The notes under the pieces are model-generated. The model had not been told where the DNA came from. It saw only the letters and a program-made list of their open reading frames with translations, and did no database searches. Shown here in pieces: positions 18,889 to 30,549 of a DNA stretch of 64,000 bases (its first letter is position 1; the number at the start of each line of letters is the position of its first letter). The DNA comes from Pseudomonas allokribbensis (GTDB taxonomy: Bacteria > Pseudomonadota > Gammaproteobacteria > Pseudomonadales > Pseudomonadaceae), in the NCBI RefSeq assembly GCF_014863605.1, contig NZ_CP062252.1:620001-684000 (forward strand), given 5' to 3'. The translations under genes were made by a program, and so were the position numbers.

Positions 18889-19335
18889 ATGCAACTGATC
18901 CTTCTGGAAAAAGTCACCAACCTGGGCAACCTGGGTGACAAAGTGAACGTTAAGGCCGGTTACGGTCGTAACTACCTGCTGCCTTACGGCAAGGCTACCG
19001 CCGCGACCCCAGCAAACATTGCTGCGTTCGAAGAGCGTCGTGCCGAGCTGGAAAAAGCTGCTGCAGACCGTAAAGCATCGGCTGAAAGCCGTGCTGCCCA
19101 ACTGGCCGAGCTGGAAGTGACCATCACTGCCACCGCTGGCGACGAAGGCAAGCTGTTCGGTTCGATCGGTACTCACGACATCGCTGACGCACTGACCGCC
19201 TCCGGCGTTGAAGTTGCGAAAAGCGAAGTTCGTCTGCCGAACGGCACCATCCGCAACGTGGGTGAATTCGACGTGGCTGTGCACCTGCACGCCGAAGTTG
19301 AAGCCACCGTACGCGTTGTCGTGGTAGCAGCTTAA
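18889..19335 (+). CDS. rplI: 50S ribosomal protein L9
   Basis: 148 residues. The N-domain [22 protein letters not shown] with [13 protein letters not shown] is the L9 signature, followed by a long helix and the C-terminal domain ending [17 protein letters not shown] lies before the ATG. Last gene of the operon; a hairpin follows at 19382. Confidence 0.98.
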   Translation: MQLILLEKVTNLGNLGDKVNVKAGYGRNYLLPYGKATAATPANIAAFEERRAELEKAAADRKASAESRAAQLAELEVTITATAGDEGKLFGSIGTHDIADALTASGVEVAKSEVRLPNGTIRNVGEFDVAVHLHAEVEATVRVVVVAA

Positions 19336-19381
19336 GCAACACCTGATCGGCTGGCGGCTTGTCCGTCAGACGGTTAACATC

Positions 19382-19417
19382 GGGCACGATCCTGTTTACA
19401 GGTCGTGCCCTTTGTCT
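19382..19417 (+). terminator. terminator after rplI
   Basis: GGGCACGA and TCGTGCCC form the outer stem with CCTG/CAGG inside, followed by TTTGTCTTT. It separates rplI from dnaB. Confidence 0.7.
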
Positions 19418-19454
19418 TTCTGTAATCCCTGCTTTTCCTGAATAAAAAGTGGCC

Positions 19455-20852
19455 ATGAACGAAATCTCCGCTCCCGAGCAATACGATCTGCAAACCGCAT
19501 CCCTGAAGGTGCCGCCGCATTCCATCGAGGCCGAACAGGCTGTACTCGGTGGTCTGATGCTGGACAACAACGCCTGGGAACGCGTGCTTGATCAAGTCTC
19601 CGACGGCGATTTCTACCGGCATGACCACCGTCTGATCTTCCGTGCGATCGCCAAACTCGCCGATCAGAACTCGCCGATCGACGTCGTGACCCTTTCCGAG
19701 CAACTGGACAAGGAAGGTCAGACTTCGCAAGTCGGTGGTCTTGGGTATCTGGTCGAACTGGCGAAAAACACACCGTCCGTCGCCAACATCAAGGCTTATG
19801 CGCAAATCGTCCGCCAGCGTGCAACGTTGCGCCAGTTGATCGGCATCAGCAACGACATCGCCGACGCCGCCTTCAACCCTGAAGGCCGTACCGCCGAAGA
19901 GATCCTCGACGAAGCCGAGCGGCAGATCTTCGCAATTGCCGAGGCGCGGCCGAAGACCGGCGGCCCGGTGGGCGTCAACGAGTTGCTGACCAAGGCCATC
20001 GACCGCATCGACACCCTGTTCAACACCGCCGACGCGATCACCGGCCTGTCCACTGGCTACACCGACCTCGACGAGAAGACCAGCGGCCTGCAACCGTCCG
20101 ACCTGATCATCGTCGCCGGCCGTCCGTCGATGGGTAAGACCACCTTCGCGATGAACCTGGTGGAAAACGCCGTGCTACGCAGTGAAAAGGCGGTTCTGGT
20201 GTACTCCCTCGAGATGCCAGGCGAATCGCTGATCATGCGTATGCTTTCGTCCCTCGGTCGTATCGACCAGACCAAGGTACGTTCCGGTCAGTTGGAAGAC
20301 GACGACTGGCCACGCCTGACCTCGGCGGTCAATTTGCTCAACGATCGTAAGCTGTTCATCGATGACACCGCCGGTATCAGCCCGTCGGAGATGCGCGCTC
20401 GAACCCGGCGTCTGGTACGCGAGCACGGCGATGTCGGCCTGATCATGATCGACTACCTGCAGCTGATGCAGATTCCCGGCTCCAGCGGTGACAACCGGAC
20501 CAACGAGATTTCCGAGATCTCCCGATCCCTGAAAGCCCTGGCCAAGGAATTCAACTGCCCGGTGGTTGCCCTGTCGCAGCTCAACCGTTCCCTGGAACAA
20601 CGTCCCAACAAGCGTCCGGTGAACTCCGACTTGCGGGAATCCGGAGCGATCGAGCAGGACGCCGACGTCATCATGTTCGTGTATCGGGACGAGGTTTATC
20701 ACCCGGAAACCGAACACAAGGGCATCGCCGAAATCATCATCGGCAAACAGCGGAACGGCCCGATCGGCTTCATCCGCCTGGCCTTCATCGGTAAATACAC
20801 ACGTTTCGAAAACCTTGCGCCGGGCAGCTATAACTTCGACGACGACGAGTAA
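19455..20852 (+). CDS. dnaB: replicative DNA helicase DnaB
   Basis: 465 residues. The hexameric 5'-3' helicase at the replication fork. The N-terminal collar domain starts near VPPHSIEAEQAVLGGLML, and the RecA-like domain carries Walker A GRPSMGKTTFAMN (about 222-234), Walker B LIMIDYLQLM and the arginine-finger region ending KQRNGPIG. No intein interrupts it. Start 19455 (MNEIS) matches Pseudomonas relatives; a GTG two codons upstream (19449) is an alternative because the Shine-Dalgarno is weak. Confidence 0.97.
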   Translation: MNEISAPEQYDLQTASLKVPPHSIEAEQAVLGGLMLDNNAWERVLDQVSDGDFYRHDHRLIFRAIAKLADQNSPIDVVTLSEQLDKEGQTSQVGGLGYLVELAKNTPSVANIKAYAQIVRQRATLRQLIGISNDIADAAFNPEGRTAEEILDEAERQIFAIAEARPKTGGPVGVNELLTKAIDRIDTLFNTADAITGLSTGYTDLDEKTSGLQPSDLIIVAGRPSMGKTTFAMNLVENAVLRSEKAVLVYSLEMPGESLIMRMLSSLGRIDQTKVRSGQLEDDDWPRLTSAVNLLNDRKLFIDDTAGISPSEMRARTRRLVREHGDVGLIMIDYLQLMQIPGSSGDNRTNEISEISRSLKALAKEFNCPVVALSQLNRSLEQRPNKRPVNSDLRESGAIEQDADVIMFVYRDEVYHPETEHKGIAEIIIGKQRNGPIGFIRLAFIGKYTRFENLAPGSYNFDDDE

Positions 20853-20881
20853 GCGCTCCGTCGTCTGAGTGCTCCTGATAT

Positions 20882-20915
20882 TTCCGACCACAGCCGTCGG
20901 AATTGGTTATTTTTT
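20882..20915 (+). terminator. probable terminator after dnaB
   Basis: TTCCGAC and GTCGGAA pair around a seven-base loop, followed by TTGGTTATTTTTT. An extended -10-like TGCTATATT just beyond (about 20917-20926) may start the ygiQ transcript. Confidence 0.6.
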
Positions 20916-20964
20916 GTGCTATATTCCGCGCCCGCGATTTTTCACCTCAACACCGGTCATCGAC

Positions 20965-23277
<2,313 letters not shown>

Positions 23278-23297
23278 ATCGTTGCTGATGTGAACAG

Positions 23298-23326
23298 AAC
23301 GCCAACCTTCGGGTTGGCGTTTTGCG
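23298..23326 (+). terminator. terminator after the YgiQ gene
   Basis: AACGCCAACC, TTCG tetraloop, GGTTGGCGTT, then TTGCG. About 20 bases after the stop. Confidence 0.85.
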
Positions 23327-23435
23327 TTGTGCCTCGCAACATTTGCGTGCAACTGTGCCAAACCATTTCACCGCATCGCCCGATTTTGGTGCTGTACTGC
23401 CTTGAGCATTCCGGGAAAGCGCCCAAGCCTCTGCA

Positions 23436-23450
23436 TGGCATAAGTCTTGC
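23436..23450 (+). promoter_or_regulatory. sigma-54-type promoter of the transglutaminase/ATP-grasp operon
   Basis: TGGCATAAGTCTTGC has the -24 GG and -12 GC at the exact spacing of TGGCACG-N4-TTGC. Both boxes, TGGCA and TTGC, match in full. Transcription would begin near 23462, and GCAGGAGG plus a GTG start follow at 23475 and 23489. A GGTGC half-site at about 23385-23390 might be part of an activator site, but I cannot show a full one. Confidence 0.6.
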
Positions 23451-23488
23451 GCGCTTTCGAATACGCTTAGGCTCGCAGGAGGCACGCC

Positions 23489-26400
23489 GTGTCGATTCAT
23501 GTCGCATTGCATCACGTCACGCATTACCGCTACGACCGCGCTGTCGAACTCGGCCCGCAGATCGTGCGTCTGCGCCCGGCTGCCCACAGCCGCACGCGGA
23601 TTCTGTCGTATGCGCTGAAAGTCTCGCCCGAGCAGCACTTCATCAACTGGCAGCAGGACCCTCAGGGCAACTACCTGGCGAGGCTGGTGTTCCCCGAGAA
23701 AACCGCCGAGCTGCGGATCGAGGTCGACCTGCTGGCCGAGATGGCAGTGTTCAACCCGTTCGACTTTTTCCTCGAGCCCTACGCCGAGAAAATCCCCTTC
23801 GCCTACGCCGCCGATGAACGCAAGGAACTGGCGCCGTACCTCGAAACCCTGCCGTTGACGCCAAAACTCAAGGCCTACCTGGACGCCATCGACCGCACGC
23901 CGCTGCCGGCGGTGGATTTCCTCGTGGCGCTCAACCAGCGCCTGAGCGAGGACATCAATTACCTGATCCGCATGGAACCGGGCGTGCAAACCCCGGAGTA
24001 CACCCTCGAACACGCCTCCGGCTCCTGCCGCGATTCGGCATGGTTGCTGGTGCAACTGCTGCGCAATCTCGGGCTGGCGGCGCGTTTCGTCTCCGGTTAC
24101 CTGATACAACTGACCGCCGACGTGAAAAGCCTCGACGGCCCGTCCGGCACCGAAGTGGACTTCACCGATCTGCATGCCTGGTGCGAAGTGTACTTGCCCG
24201 GCGCCGGCTGGATCGGCCTCGATGCCACCTCCGGGCTGTTCGCCGGGGAAGGGCATATCCCGTTGGCCTGCAGTCCCGATCCGTCCTCGGCGGCGCCGAT
24301 CAGTGGTCTGGTGGAGCCTTGCGAATGTGAGTTCAGCCACGAAATGTCCGTGGAGCGGATCTGGGAAGCGCCTCGGGTCACCAAGCCCTACACCGATGAG
24401 CAATGGCTGGCGATCCAGGCGCTGGGCCGGCAGATCGATGCCGATCTGCTGGAAGGCGATGTGCGGCTGACCATGGGCGGCGAACCGACCTTCGTGTCCA
24501 TCGACGACCCGGATGGCGCCGAATGGAACACTGCCGCGCTGGGCCCGGACAAGCGCCGGCTCTCCGCCGAACTGTTCCAGCGCATGCGCAAACACTATGC
24601 GCCAAAAGGGCTGGTGCATTTCGGTCAGGGCAAGTGGTATCCGGGCGAGCAACTGCCGCGCTGGTCGCTGAATTGCTACTGGCGCCGCGACGGTGTGCCG
24701 ATCTGGCACAACACCGCGTTGATCGCCGACGAGCAGCAGGACTACGGCGCCGATGGCGCATTGGCCGGGCGCTTTCTGGCGAGTGTCGCCGAACGCCTGA
24801 AACTGCCGACACGTTTTGTGTTTCCGGCCTACGAAGACAATTTCTATTACCTCTGGCGCGAGGGCGCCTTGCCGAGCAACGTCAGCGCCGAAGACTCGCG
24901 TCTGGAGGAGCCGCTGGAACGTGCGCGCCTGCGCAAGGTGTTCAGTCAGGGGCTGGACAAGGTCATCGGTCAGGTGCTGCCGCTGGCACGCACCGCCAAG
25001 GGCGATCAATGGCAGAGCGGGCGCTGGTATCTGCGGGATGAGCATTGCCGGCTGGTGCCGGGGGATTCACCGCTCGGTTATCGCCTGCCATTGGGTTCGC
25101 AGCCTTGGGTGAAGGCGGCGGAGTATCCGTTCATTCATCCGAACGACCCGAATCAGGATTTCCCCGAACTGCCCGACACTGCGCAACTCAATCGCCATGA
25201 TGCGCCGGCTGCGGCGGATGAACGGGCGCCAAAGATCGACGAATCCGCCGACTGGCTGACCCGCACCGCGTTCTGCGCCGAGGCACGAGAAGGCCGGTTG
25301 TATCTGTTCATGCCGCCGCTGGAACGGGTCGAGGATTACCTGGAACTGGTGGCCGCCATCGAAGCCACTGCCGAGGAACTGCACTGTCCAGTGCTGCTGG
25401 AAGGCTACGAGCCGCCGAGCGATCCGCGCCTGAGCAACTTCCGTATTACGCCGGATCCCGGCGTGATCGAGGTCAACGTCCAGCCGTCCGCGACGTGGGA
25501 TGAGTTGGTCGAGCGCACCGAGTTCCTGTACGAGGAGGCGCGCCAGACCCGACTGTCCACCGAGAAATTCATGATCGACGGGCGACACACCGGCACCGGT
25601 GGCGGTAACCATTTCGTACTCGGCGGAGCAACGCCGGCGGACTCCCCGTTCCTGCGCCGCCCGGATCTGCTGCGCAGTCTGATCAGCTATTGGCACAACC
25701 ATCCCTCGTTGTCCTACCTGTTTTCCGGTCTGTTCATCGGTCCGACCTCTCAAGCACCGCGAGTCGATGAAGCGCGCAACGATGCGCTGTACGAGCTGGA
25801 AATCGCCTTCGCGCAGATGCCGGCGCCGGGAGACGCGTGCGCGCCATGGCTGGTGGATCGCTTGCTGCGCAATCTGCTGATCGACGTCACCGGCAACACC
25901 CACCGCGCCGAGTTCTGTATCGACAAACTGTATTCACCGGATGGCGCCACCGGGCGTCTCGGTCTGCTGGAGTTGCGTGCGTTCGAAATGCCGCCCCATG
26001 CGCGCATGAGTCTGGCTCAGCAGCTGTTGCTGCGGGCACTGGTGGCGCGGTTCTGGCGTGAGCCTTATGCGCCGCCGAAACTGGCGCGCTGGGGCACCGA
26101 GTTGCATGACCGCTTCCTGCTGCCGCACTTCATCGAGCAGGACTTTGCCGACGTCATCGTCGAACTCAACAATGCCGGTTATCCGCTGCGTGCCGAATGG
26201 TTTGCGGCGCATCTGGAGTTTCGCTTTCCCAAGGTCGGCGATTACGCCGTCAACGGCATCGAGCTGGAGTTGCGTCAGGCCCTTGAACCCTGGCATGTGC
26301 TGGGCGAGGAGGGCGCGGCGGGCGGCACGGTGCGTTACGTCGATTCATCGCTGGAGCGTCTGCAGGTCAAGCTCACTGGGCTGCCGCCGCAGCGTTATCT

Positions 26401-26764
26401 GCTGACCTGCAATGGCATCCCGGTACCGCTGCAACCGACCGGGCGGGTCGGCGAGTTTGTCGCCGGTGTGCGTTTCCGTGCGTGGCAACCGGCCAACTGC
26501 CTGCAACCGACGATCCCGGTGCACGCGCCGCTGGTGTTCGACCTGCTCGACACCTGGATGCAGCGTTCGCTGGGCGGCTGCCAGTACCACGTCGCCCATC
26601 CGGGCGGGCGCAATTACGAGACGTTGCCGGTCAACGCCAACGAAGCGGAGAGCCGGCGCATGGCGCGTTTCTTCCGCATCGGGCACACGCCGGGGAAACT
26701 TCCTATACCCATTGTCGAAACGAACGACGAGCTACCGATGACTCTCGATTTGCGACGCTTTTAG
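23489..26764 (+). CDS. transglutaminase-like protein fused to a DUF2126 amidoligase-type domain
   Basis: 1091 residues, GTG start with GCAGGAGG six bases upstream. Residues 1-100 form a transglutaminase N-terminal domain (HHVTHYRYDRAVELGPQIVRL). The papain-like catalytic core has a full triad: C180 in GSCRDSAW, H229 in LHAWCE, D245 in LDATSGL. From about residue 300 the DUF2126 region begins (GGEPTFVSIDDPDGAEWN); PDPGVIEVNVQPS and RHTGTGGGNHF resemble glutamine synthetase/GCS-like carboxylate-amine ligase motifs. No signal peptide, so likely cytoplasmic. First gene of a three-gene operon whose domain set has been predicted from comparative genomics to make or modify a peptide. The substrate is unknown. 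Confidence 0.9.
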   Translation: MSIHVALHHVTHYRYDRAVELGPQIVRLRPAAHSRTRILSYALKVSPEQHFINWQQDPQGNYLARLVFPEKTAELRIEVDLLAEMAVFNPFDFFLEPYAEKIPFAYAADERKELAPYLETLPLTPKLKAYLDAIDRTPLPAVDFLVALNQRLSEDINYLIRMEPGVQTPEYTLEHASGSCRDSAWLLVQLLRNLGLAARFVSGYLIQLTADVKSLDGPSGTEVDFTDLHAWCEVYLPGAGWIGLDATSGLFAGEGHIPLACSPDPSSAAPISGLVEPCECEFSHEMSVERIWEAPRVTKPYTDEQWLAIQALGRQIDADLLEGDVRLTMGGEPTFVSIDDPDGAEWNTAALGPDKRRLSAELFQRMRKHYAPKGLVHFGQGKWYPGEQLPRWSLNCYWRRDGVPIWHNTALIADEQQDYGADGALAGRFLASVAERLKLPTRFVFPAYEDNFYYLWREGALPSNVSAEDSRLEEPLERARLRKVFSQGLDKVIGQVLPLARTAKGDQWQSGRWYLRDEHCRLVPGDSPLGYRLPLGSQPWVKAAEYPFIHPNDPNQDFPELPDTAQLNRHDAPAAADERAPKIDESADWLTRTAFCAEAREGRLYLFMPPLERVEDYLELVAAIEATAEELHCPVLLEGYEPPSDPRLSNFRITPDPGVIEVNVQPSATWDELVERTEFLYEEARQTRLSTEKFMIDGRHTGTGGGNHFVLGGATPADSPFLRRPDLLRSLISYWHNHPSLSYLFSGLFIGPTSQAPRVDEARNDALYELEIAFAQMPAPGDACAPWLVDRLLRNLLIDVTGNTHRAEFCIDKLYSPDGATGRLGLLELRAFEMPPHARMSLAQQLLLRALVARFWREPYAPPKLARWGTELHDRFLLPHFIEQDFADVIVELNNAGYPLRAEWFAAHLEFRFPKVGDYAVNGIELELRQALEPWHVLGEEGAAGGTVRYVDSSLERLQVKLTGLPPQRYLLTCNGIPVPLQPTGRVGEFVAGVRFRAWQPANCLQPTIPVHAPLVFDLLDTWMQRSLGGCQYHVAHPGGRNYETLPVNANEAESRRMARFFRIGHTPGKLPIPIVETNDELPMTLDLRRF

Positions 26765-26773
26765 ATCGTACGC

Positions 26774-26804
26774 GACGCCCGGATTTTTCGTATATCCGGG
26801 CGTC
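26774..26804 (+). other. perfect stem-loop between the first two genes of the operon
   Basis: GACGCCCGGAT (26774-26784) and ATCCGGGCGTC (26794-26804) are perfect inverted arms around nine bases. No T run follows, so it is more likely an RNA processing or stability element, or a weak attenuator, than a terminator. Confidence 0.6.
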
Positions 26805-26852
26805 ATGTGCCTGCGTTAGTCTGACCGTTCCTTGCTGGCTGCCGAGCTTTCC

Positions 26853-29339
26853 ATGCCTGACCTGCTTGACCGCTACCCGCTGACGGCGGGCACTTACCAC
26901 GAACTGCTCGACGCCGGCGGGGCGGTGCGTCCGCACTGGCAGCGGCTGTTCGACCAATTGCAGCGCAGCACCCCGACGCAATTGGTGCAGCGTCAGGCAT
27001 TGCTGACCCGGCAGATTCAGGAAAACGGCGTCACCTACAATGTCTATGCCGACCCCAAGGGCGCGGATCGTCCGTGGGAACTGGACCTGCTGCCCCATGT
27101 GATCGCCGCTGACGAGTGGCAACAGCTGTCGGCCGGGATCGCCCAGCGCGCGCGCCTGCTCAATGCGGTGCTGGCGGATCTGTACGGTCCGCAGCGGCTG
27201 ATCAGCGAAGGGTTGCTGCCGGCGGAGCTGGTGTTCGGTCACAACAACTTCCTCTGGCCCTGTCAGGGTATCTCGCCACCGGACGGGGCCTTTCTGCATC
27301 TGTATGCCGTGGATCTGGCGCGCACACCGGACGGGCGCTGGTGGGTGACGGCGGATCGTACCCAGGCGCCGTCCGGTGCCGGCTATGCGCTGGAAAACCG
27401 CACCATCGTGTCCCGGGCCTTCCCCGAGCTGTACCGGGACTTGAAAGTGCAGCATCTGGCCGGATTCTTCCGTACCTTGCAGGAAACCCTGGCCCGTCAG
27501 GCACCCTGCGACGATGACGCGCCGCTGGTGGTGTTGCTGACCCCGGGGCGTTTCAACGAAAGCTATTTCGAACATCTTTATCTCGCACGCCAGCTCGGCT
27601 ATCCGCTGGTGGAGGGCGGTGACCTGACGGTGCGCGATGCCACGGTCTACCTGAAAACCCTCAGTGGTCTGCGTCGGGTTCACGCGATCATGCGTCGGCT
27701 CGACGATGACTTCTGCGATCCGCTGGAACTGCGCACGGATTCGGCGCTGGGCGTTCCCGGGCTGCTTGAGGCCGTGCGCCAGGGCCGGGTGCTGGTGGCC
27801 AACGCGCTGGGCAGCGGCGTGCTGGAGTCGCCGGGGCTGCTGGGTTTCTTGCCGAAGATCAATCAGCACCTGTTCGGCGAAGAACTGATCCTGCCCTCCA
27901 TCGCCACCTGGTGGTGTGGAGAGGCGCCGGTACTGGCCCAAGCGTTGGAAAAATTGCCGGAACTGCTGATCAAACCGGCTTTCCCATCCCAGAGTTTTGC
28001 GCCCGTTTTCGGACGTGATTTGAGCGAAAAACAGCGCCAGAGTCTCGCCGAGCGCATGCAGGCCCGGCCTTATGCCTATGTCGCGCAAGAACTTGCGCAA
28101 CTGTCCCACGCGCCGATCTGGCAGCCCGAGGACGGCCAGTTGCAACCGCGAGCCATCGGCATGCGCATGTACGCGGTGGCCAGTCGCGACGGCTATCGAG
28201 TGCTGCCCGGTGGCCTGACCCGGGTGGCGGCCGAAGCCGATGCCGAAGTGGTGTCGATGCAGCGCGGCGGCGCGAGCAAGGACACCTGGGTGCTGGGCGA
28301 GCGGCCGCCAAGCGGTGAACAATGGAAGGCGCAGCGCAACATCGGTGTGCCTGATCTGGTGCGGCGCGATCCGTATCTGCCGTCGCGGGTGGTGGAAAAC
28401 CTGTTCTGGTTCGGTCGTTACTGCGAGCGCTGTGACGACAGCGCGCGGTTGTTGCGGATCATGCTGGCGCGGTACGTCGACGGTGACGATCCACAAGCCT
28501 TGCAGGCTGCCGTGGAGCTCGGTGAGCGCCTGATGCTGCTGCCAGACGAAGGCGAGTTGCCGGAGCGCCTGCTCGCGGCTTTGCTCGGCGAGGACTGGTC
28601 GTTCAGCTTGCGTTCCAACCTGCAACGCTTGCAGTGGGCGGCGTCGCAGGTGCGCGGCAAGCTCTCGCGGGAGAACTGGCAGGCGCTGGTGGAGTTGCAG
28701 CGCGAGGCGACGGAACTGGACACCGACGAGCCGGACTTCGGCGAGCTGCTGGATTTTCTCAACCGGCTGGTGATGTCGCTGGCGGCGCTGTCCGGGTTTG
28801 CCCTCGACGACATGACCCGTGACGAAGGCTGGCGCTTCCTGATGATCGGCCGGCGCATCGAGCGCCTGCAATTTCTCAGCAGCAGCCTCGCGGGTTTCCT
28901 GCGCGGCGCCGGGGCGTTCGATCAAGCGGGGCTTGAGTGGTTGCTGGAACTGGGCAACAGCAGCATCACCTATCGTTCGCGCTATCTGGCGGTGGCGCAG
29001 TTGATTCCGGTGCTCGACCTGTTGCTGCTGGACGAGCAGAACCCCCATGCGGTGTTGTTCCAGTTGAAACTGGTGACGCGCACCCTCAAGCGTCTGAACG
29101 ATGATTTCGGTGTGCCGAGGGAGGCCGGGTTGCCAGAACTGGTCGAGCGTCTGGCGCGCTTCGACCTGGGTTGTCTGGAAAATCCCCTGTTCGGCGAATC
29201 CAGCGTACGTGCGGCCCTCGACGGGCTGGCGGATCTGCTGCAAGACATCGCCGACGCCAGCGGCCAGGTGTCCGATCGTCTGGCCCTGCGCCATTTCGCC
29301 CATGTCGATGATGTCAGCCAGCGCACGGTGTCCGTCTGA
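26853..29339 (+). CDS. circularly permuted ATP-grasp and alpha-E domain protein
   Basis: 828 residues. About residues 1-490 are the circularly permuted ATP-grasp type 2 region (former DUF404/DUF407): WELDLLPHVIAADEWQQL, RARLLNAVLADLYGPQRLI and HNNFLWPCQGI. From about 510 begins the all-helical alpha-E domain (former DUF403), VVENLFWFGRYCERCDDSARLLR. ATP-grasp enzymes join a carboxylate to an amine through an acyl phosphate, so a peptide- or amide-forming ligase is the likely role. Start 26853 is chosen because MPDLLDRYPLTAGTYHEL is the family N-terminus; its Shine-Dalgarno is poor. Its stop overlaps the next gene by one base. Confidence 0.9.
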   Translation: MPDLLDRYPLTAGTYHELLDAGGAVRPHWQRLFDQLQRSTPTQLVQRQALLTRQIQENGVTYNVYADPKGADRPWELDLLPHVIAADEWQQLSAGIAQRARLLNAVLADLYGPQRLISEGLLPAELVFGHNNFLWPCQGISPPDGAFLHLYAVDLARTPDGRWWVTADRTQAPSGAGYALENRTIVSRAFPELYRDLKVQHLAGFFRTLQETLARQAPCDDDAPLVVLLTPGRFNESYFEHLYLARQLGYPLVEGGDLTVRDATVYLKTLSGLRRVHAIMRRLDDDFCDPLELRTDSALGVPGLLEAVRQGRVLVANALGSGVLESPGLLGFLPKINQHLFGEELILPSIATWWCGEAPVLAQALEKLPELLIKPAFPSQSFAPVFGRDLSEKQRQSLAERMQARPYAYVAQELAQLSHAPIWQPEDGQLQPRAIGMRMYAVASRDGYRVLPGGLTRVAAEADAEVVSMQRGGASKDTWVLGERPPSGEQWKAQRNIGVPDLVRRDPYLPSRVVENLFWFGRYCERCDDSARLLRIMLARYVDGDDPQALQAAVELGERLMLLPDEGELPERLLAALLGEDWSFSLRSNLQRLQWAASQVRGKLSRENWQALVELQREATELDTDEPDFGELLDFLNRLVMSLAALSGFALDDMTRDEGWRFLMIGRRIERLQFLSSSLAGFLRGAGAFDQAGLEWLLELGNSSITYRSRYLAVAQLIPVLDLLLLDEQNPHAVLFQLKLVTRTLKRLNDDFGVPREAGLPELVERLARFDLGCLENPLFGESSVRAALDGLADLLQDIADASGQVSDRLALRHFAHVDDVSQRTVSV

Positions 29340-30232
29340 TGAATGCCCACTACCAGATCCTTCACGACACTTGTTATCACTACGACAGCCCGGTCTCGCT
29401 GGCACAGCAGCTGGCGCATCTGTGGCCCCGTGAGTGCGCCTGGCAGCGCTGCACCGAGCAGCAATTGCTGATCAGTCCGGAGCCGACCGCACGTCGTGAC
29501 GAACAGGATGTATTCGGTAATCCGCTGACGCGCCTGGCGTTCGAACGGCCTCATGATGAATTGCAGGTCAACGCACGGCTGACGGTCGAGGTGCTGGCGC
29601 GGCCGGCGCTGGATTTCAATCTGTCCCCGGCCTGGGAATTGACGCGCAATGCGCTGACCTACAGCAGCCAGCCGTTGTCTGCCGAATTGCTGGAGGCTTG
29701 TCGCTACCGGTTTCAGTCACCCTACGTTCACTTGAAGCGCAGTTTCGTCGAGTTCTCCGAAAGCTGTTTTCCGCCTGGGCGACCGTTGCTGCTGGGCGTG
29801 CAGGCGTTGATGGAAAAGATCTTCGACGAATTCACCTTCGATGCCGAGGCGACGCAAGTCGCGACTCCGCTGGTCGAGGTGCTGGAGCGGCGGCGCGGAG
29901 TCTGTCAGGACTTTGCCCACCTGATGCTGGCCTGCGTGCGTTCCCGAGGATTGGCGGCGCGCTACATCAGCGGCTATCTGCTGACACGGCCACCACCGGG
30001 GCAACCGCGATTGATCGGCGCCGATGCGTCCCATGCCTGGGTGTCGGTGTTTTGCCCGGTGTTGGGTTGGGTGGATTTCGATCCGACCAACAATGTGCAA
30101 CCGGCACTGGAGCACATCACCCTGGCCTGGGGCCGGGATTTTTCCGATGTGTCGCCGTTGCGCGGGGTGATTCTGGGAGGGGGGAGCCATGATCCCGAGG
30201 TCCGGGTCACGGTGATGCCACTGAATGAGTGA
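29339..30232 (+). CDS. transglutaminase-like cysteine peptidase family protein
   Basis: 297 residues. The N-terminal beta domain (residues 1-95, ILHDTCYHYDSPVSLAQQLAH) is followed by the catalytic core with C189 in RRGVCQDFAH, H232 in DASHAWVSVF and D248 in FDPTNN. No signal peptide. Third gene of the operon, TGATG overlap with the ATP-grasp gene. It may hydrolyse or transfer the amide bonds made by the other two proteins; this is inference. A strong terminator follows. Confidence 0.92.
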   Translation: MNAHYQILHDTCYHYDSPVSLAQQLAHLWPRECAWQRCTEQQLLISPEPTARRDEQDVFGNPLTRLAFERPHDELQVNARLTVEVLARPALDFNLSPAWELTRNALTYSSQPLSAELLEACRYRFQSPYVHLKRSFVEFSESCFPPGRPLLLGVQALMEKIFDEFTFDAEATQVATPLVEVLERRRGVCQDFAHLMLACVRSRGLAARYISGYLLTRPPPGQPRLIGADASHAWVSVFCPVLGWVDFDPTNNVQPALEHITLAWGRDFSDVSPLRGVILGGGSHDPEVRVTVMPLNE

Positions 30233-30241
30233 TGAAGCACA

Positions 30242-30276
30242 CTGCAGGAGCGGGCAAGCCCGATCCTGCAGGTTTT
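30242..30276 (+). terminator. terminator of the ATP-grasp/transglutaminase operon
   Basis: CTGCAGGA and TCCTGCAG (30242-30249, 30264-30271) with an inner CGGGC/GCCCG stem, then GTTTTGCG. The facing minus-strand gene ends 25 bases further on. Confidence 0.75.
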
Positions 30277-30301
30277 GCGTTCAGTGGTCCTGCGGTGTTG
30301 C

Positions 30302-30481
30302 TCAGGCGTCGGGCGCCGGGTCTTTCGGTGCATCAACATCATCATCGGTCGCCACTTCACCGTCAGGGTTCAGTGCCGCTTCTTCAGCCATCTGTTTCTT
30401 GCGCTGAAGCTTTTCCTCTTTCTTCTGTTCCTTGGCCAGGTCACGTTGACGCTTGGCGAAGGAGTAATTGGGTTTGGCCAT
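30302..30481 (-). CDS. small conserved charged protein
   Basis: 59 residues beginning MAKPNYSFAKRQRDLAKEQ. The N-terminal half is Lys/Arg/Glu-rich and likely helical; the C-terminal half is acidic. AGAGGAT precedes the ATG; an upstream in-frame ATG (30598) would add an unrelated Pro/Arg-rich stretch. Small proteins with this N-terminus are common in Pseudomonas and annotated as hypothetical. The function is unknown; the charge pattern suggests nucleic acid or ribosome contact only weakly. Confidence 0.8.
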   Translation of the reverse strand: MAKPNYSFAKRQRDLAKEQKKEEKLQRKKQMAEEAALNPDGEVATDDDVDAPKDPAPDA

Positions 30482-30549
30482 GGGCGATCCTCTTGGGTCG
30501 AAGGTGAGGTTGAGCGGCGCGTATTCTGCCCTGTATCGGTGCCCGGGGG

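Noticed and set aside
24388..24591. Short minus-strand frames inside the DUF2126 gene
   Set aside because: All are antisense shadows of the long plus-strand gene.
26703..29405. 900-codon minus-strand frame opposite the ATP-grasp gene
   Set aside because: Shadow frame; low-complexity Gln/Arg/His-rich translation and no start signals.
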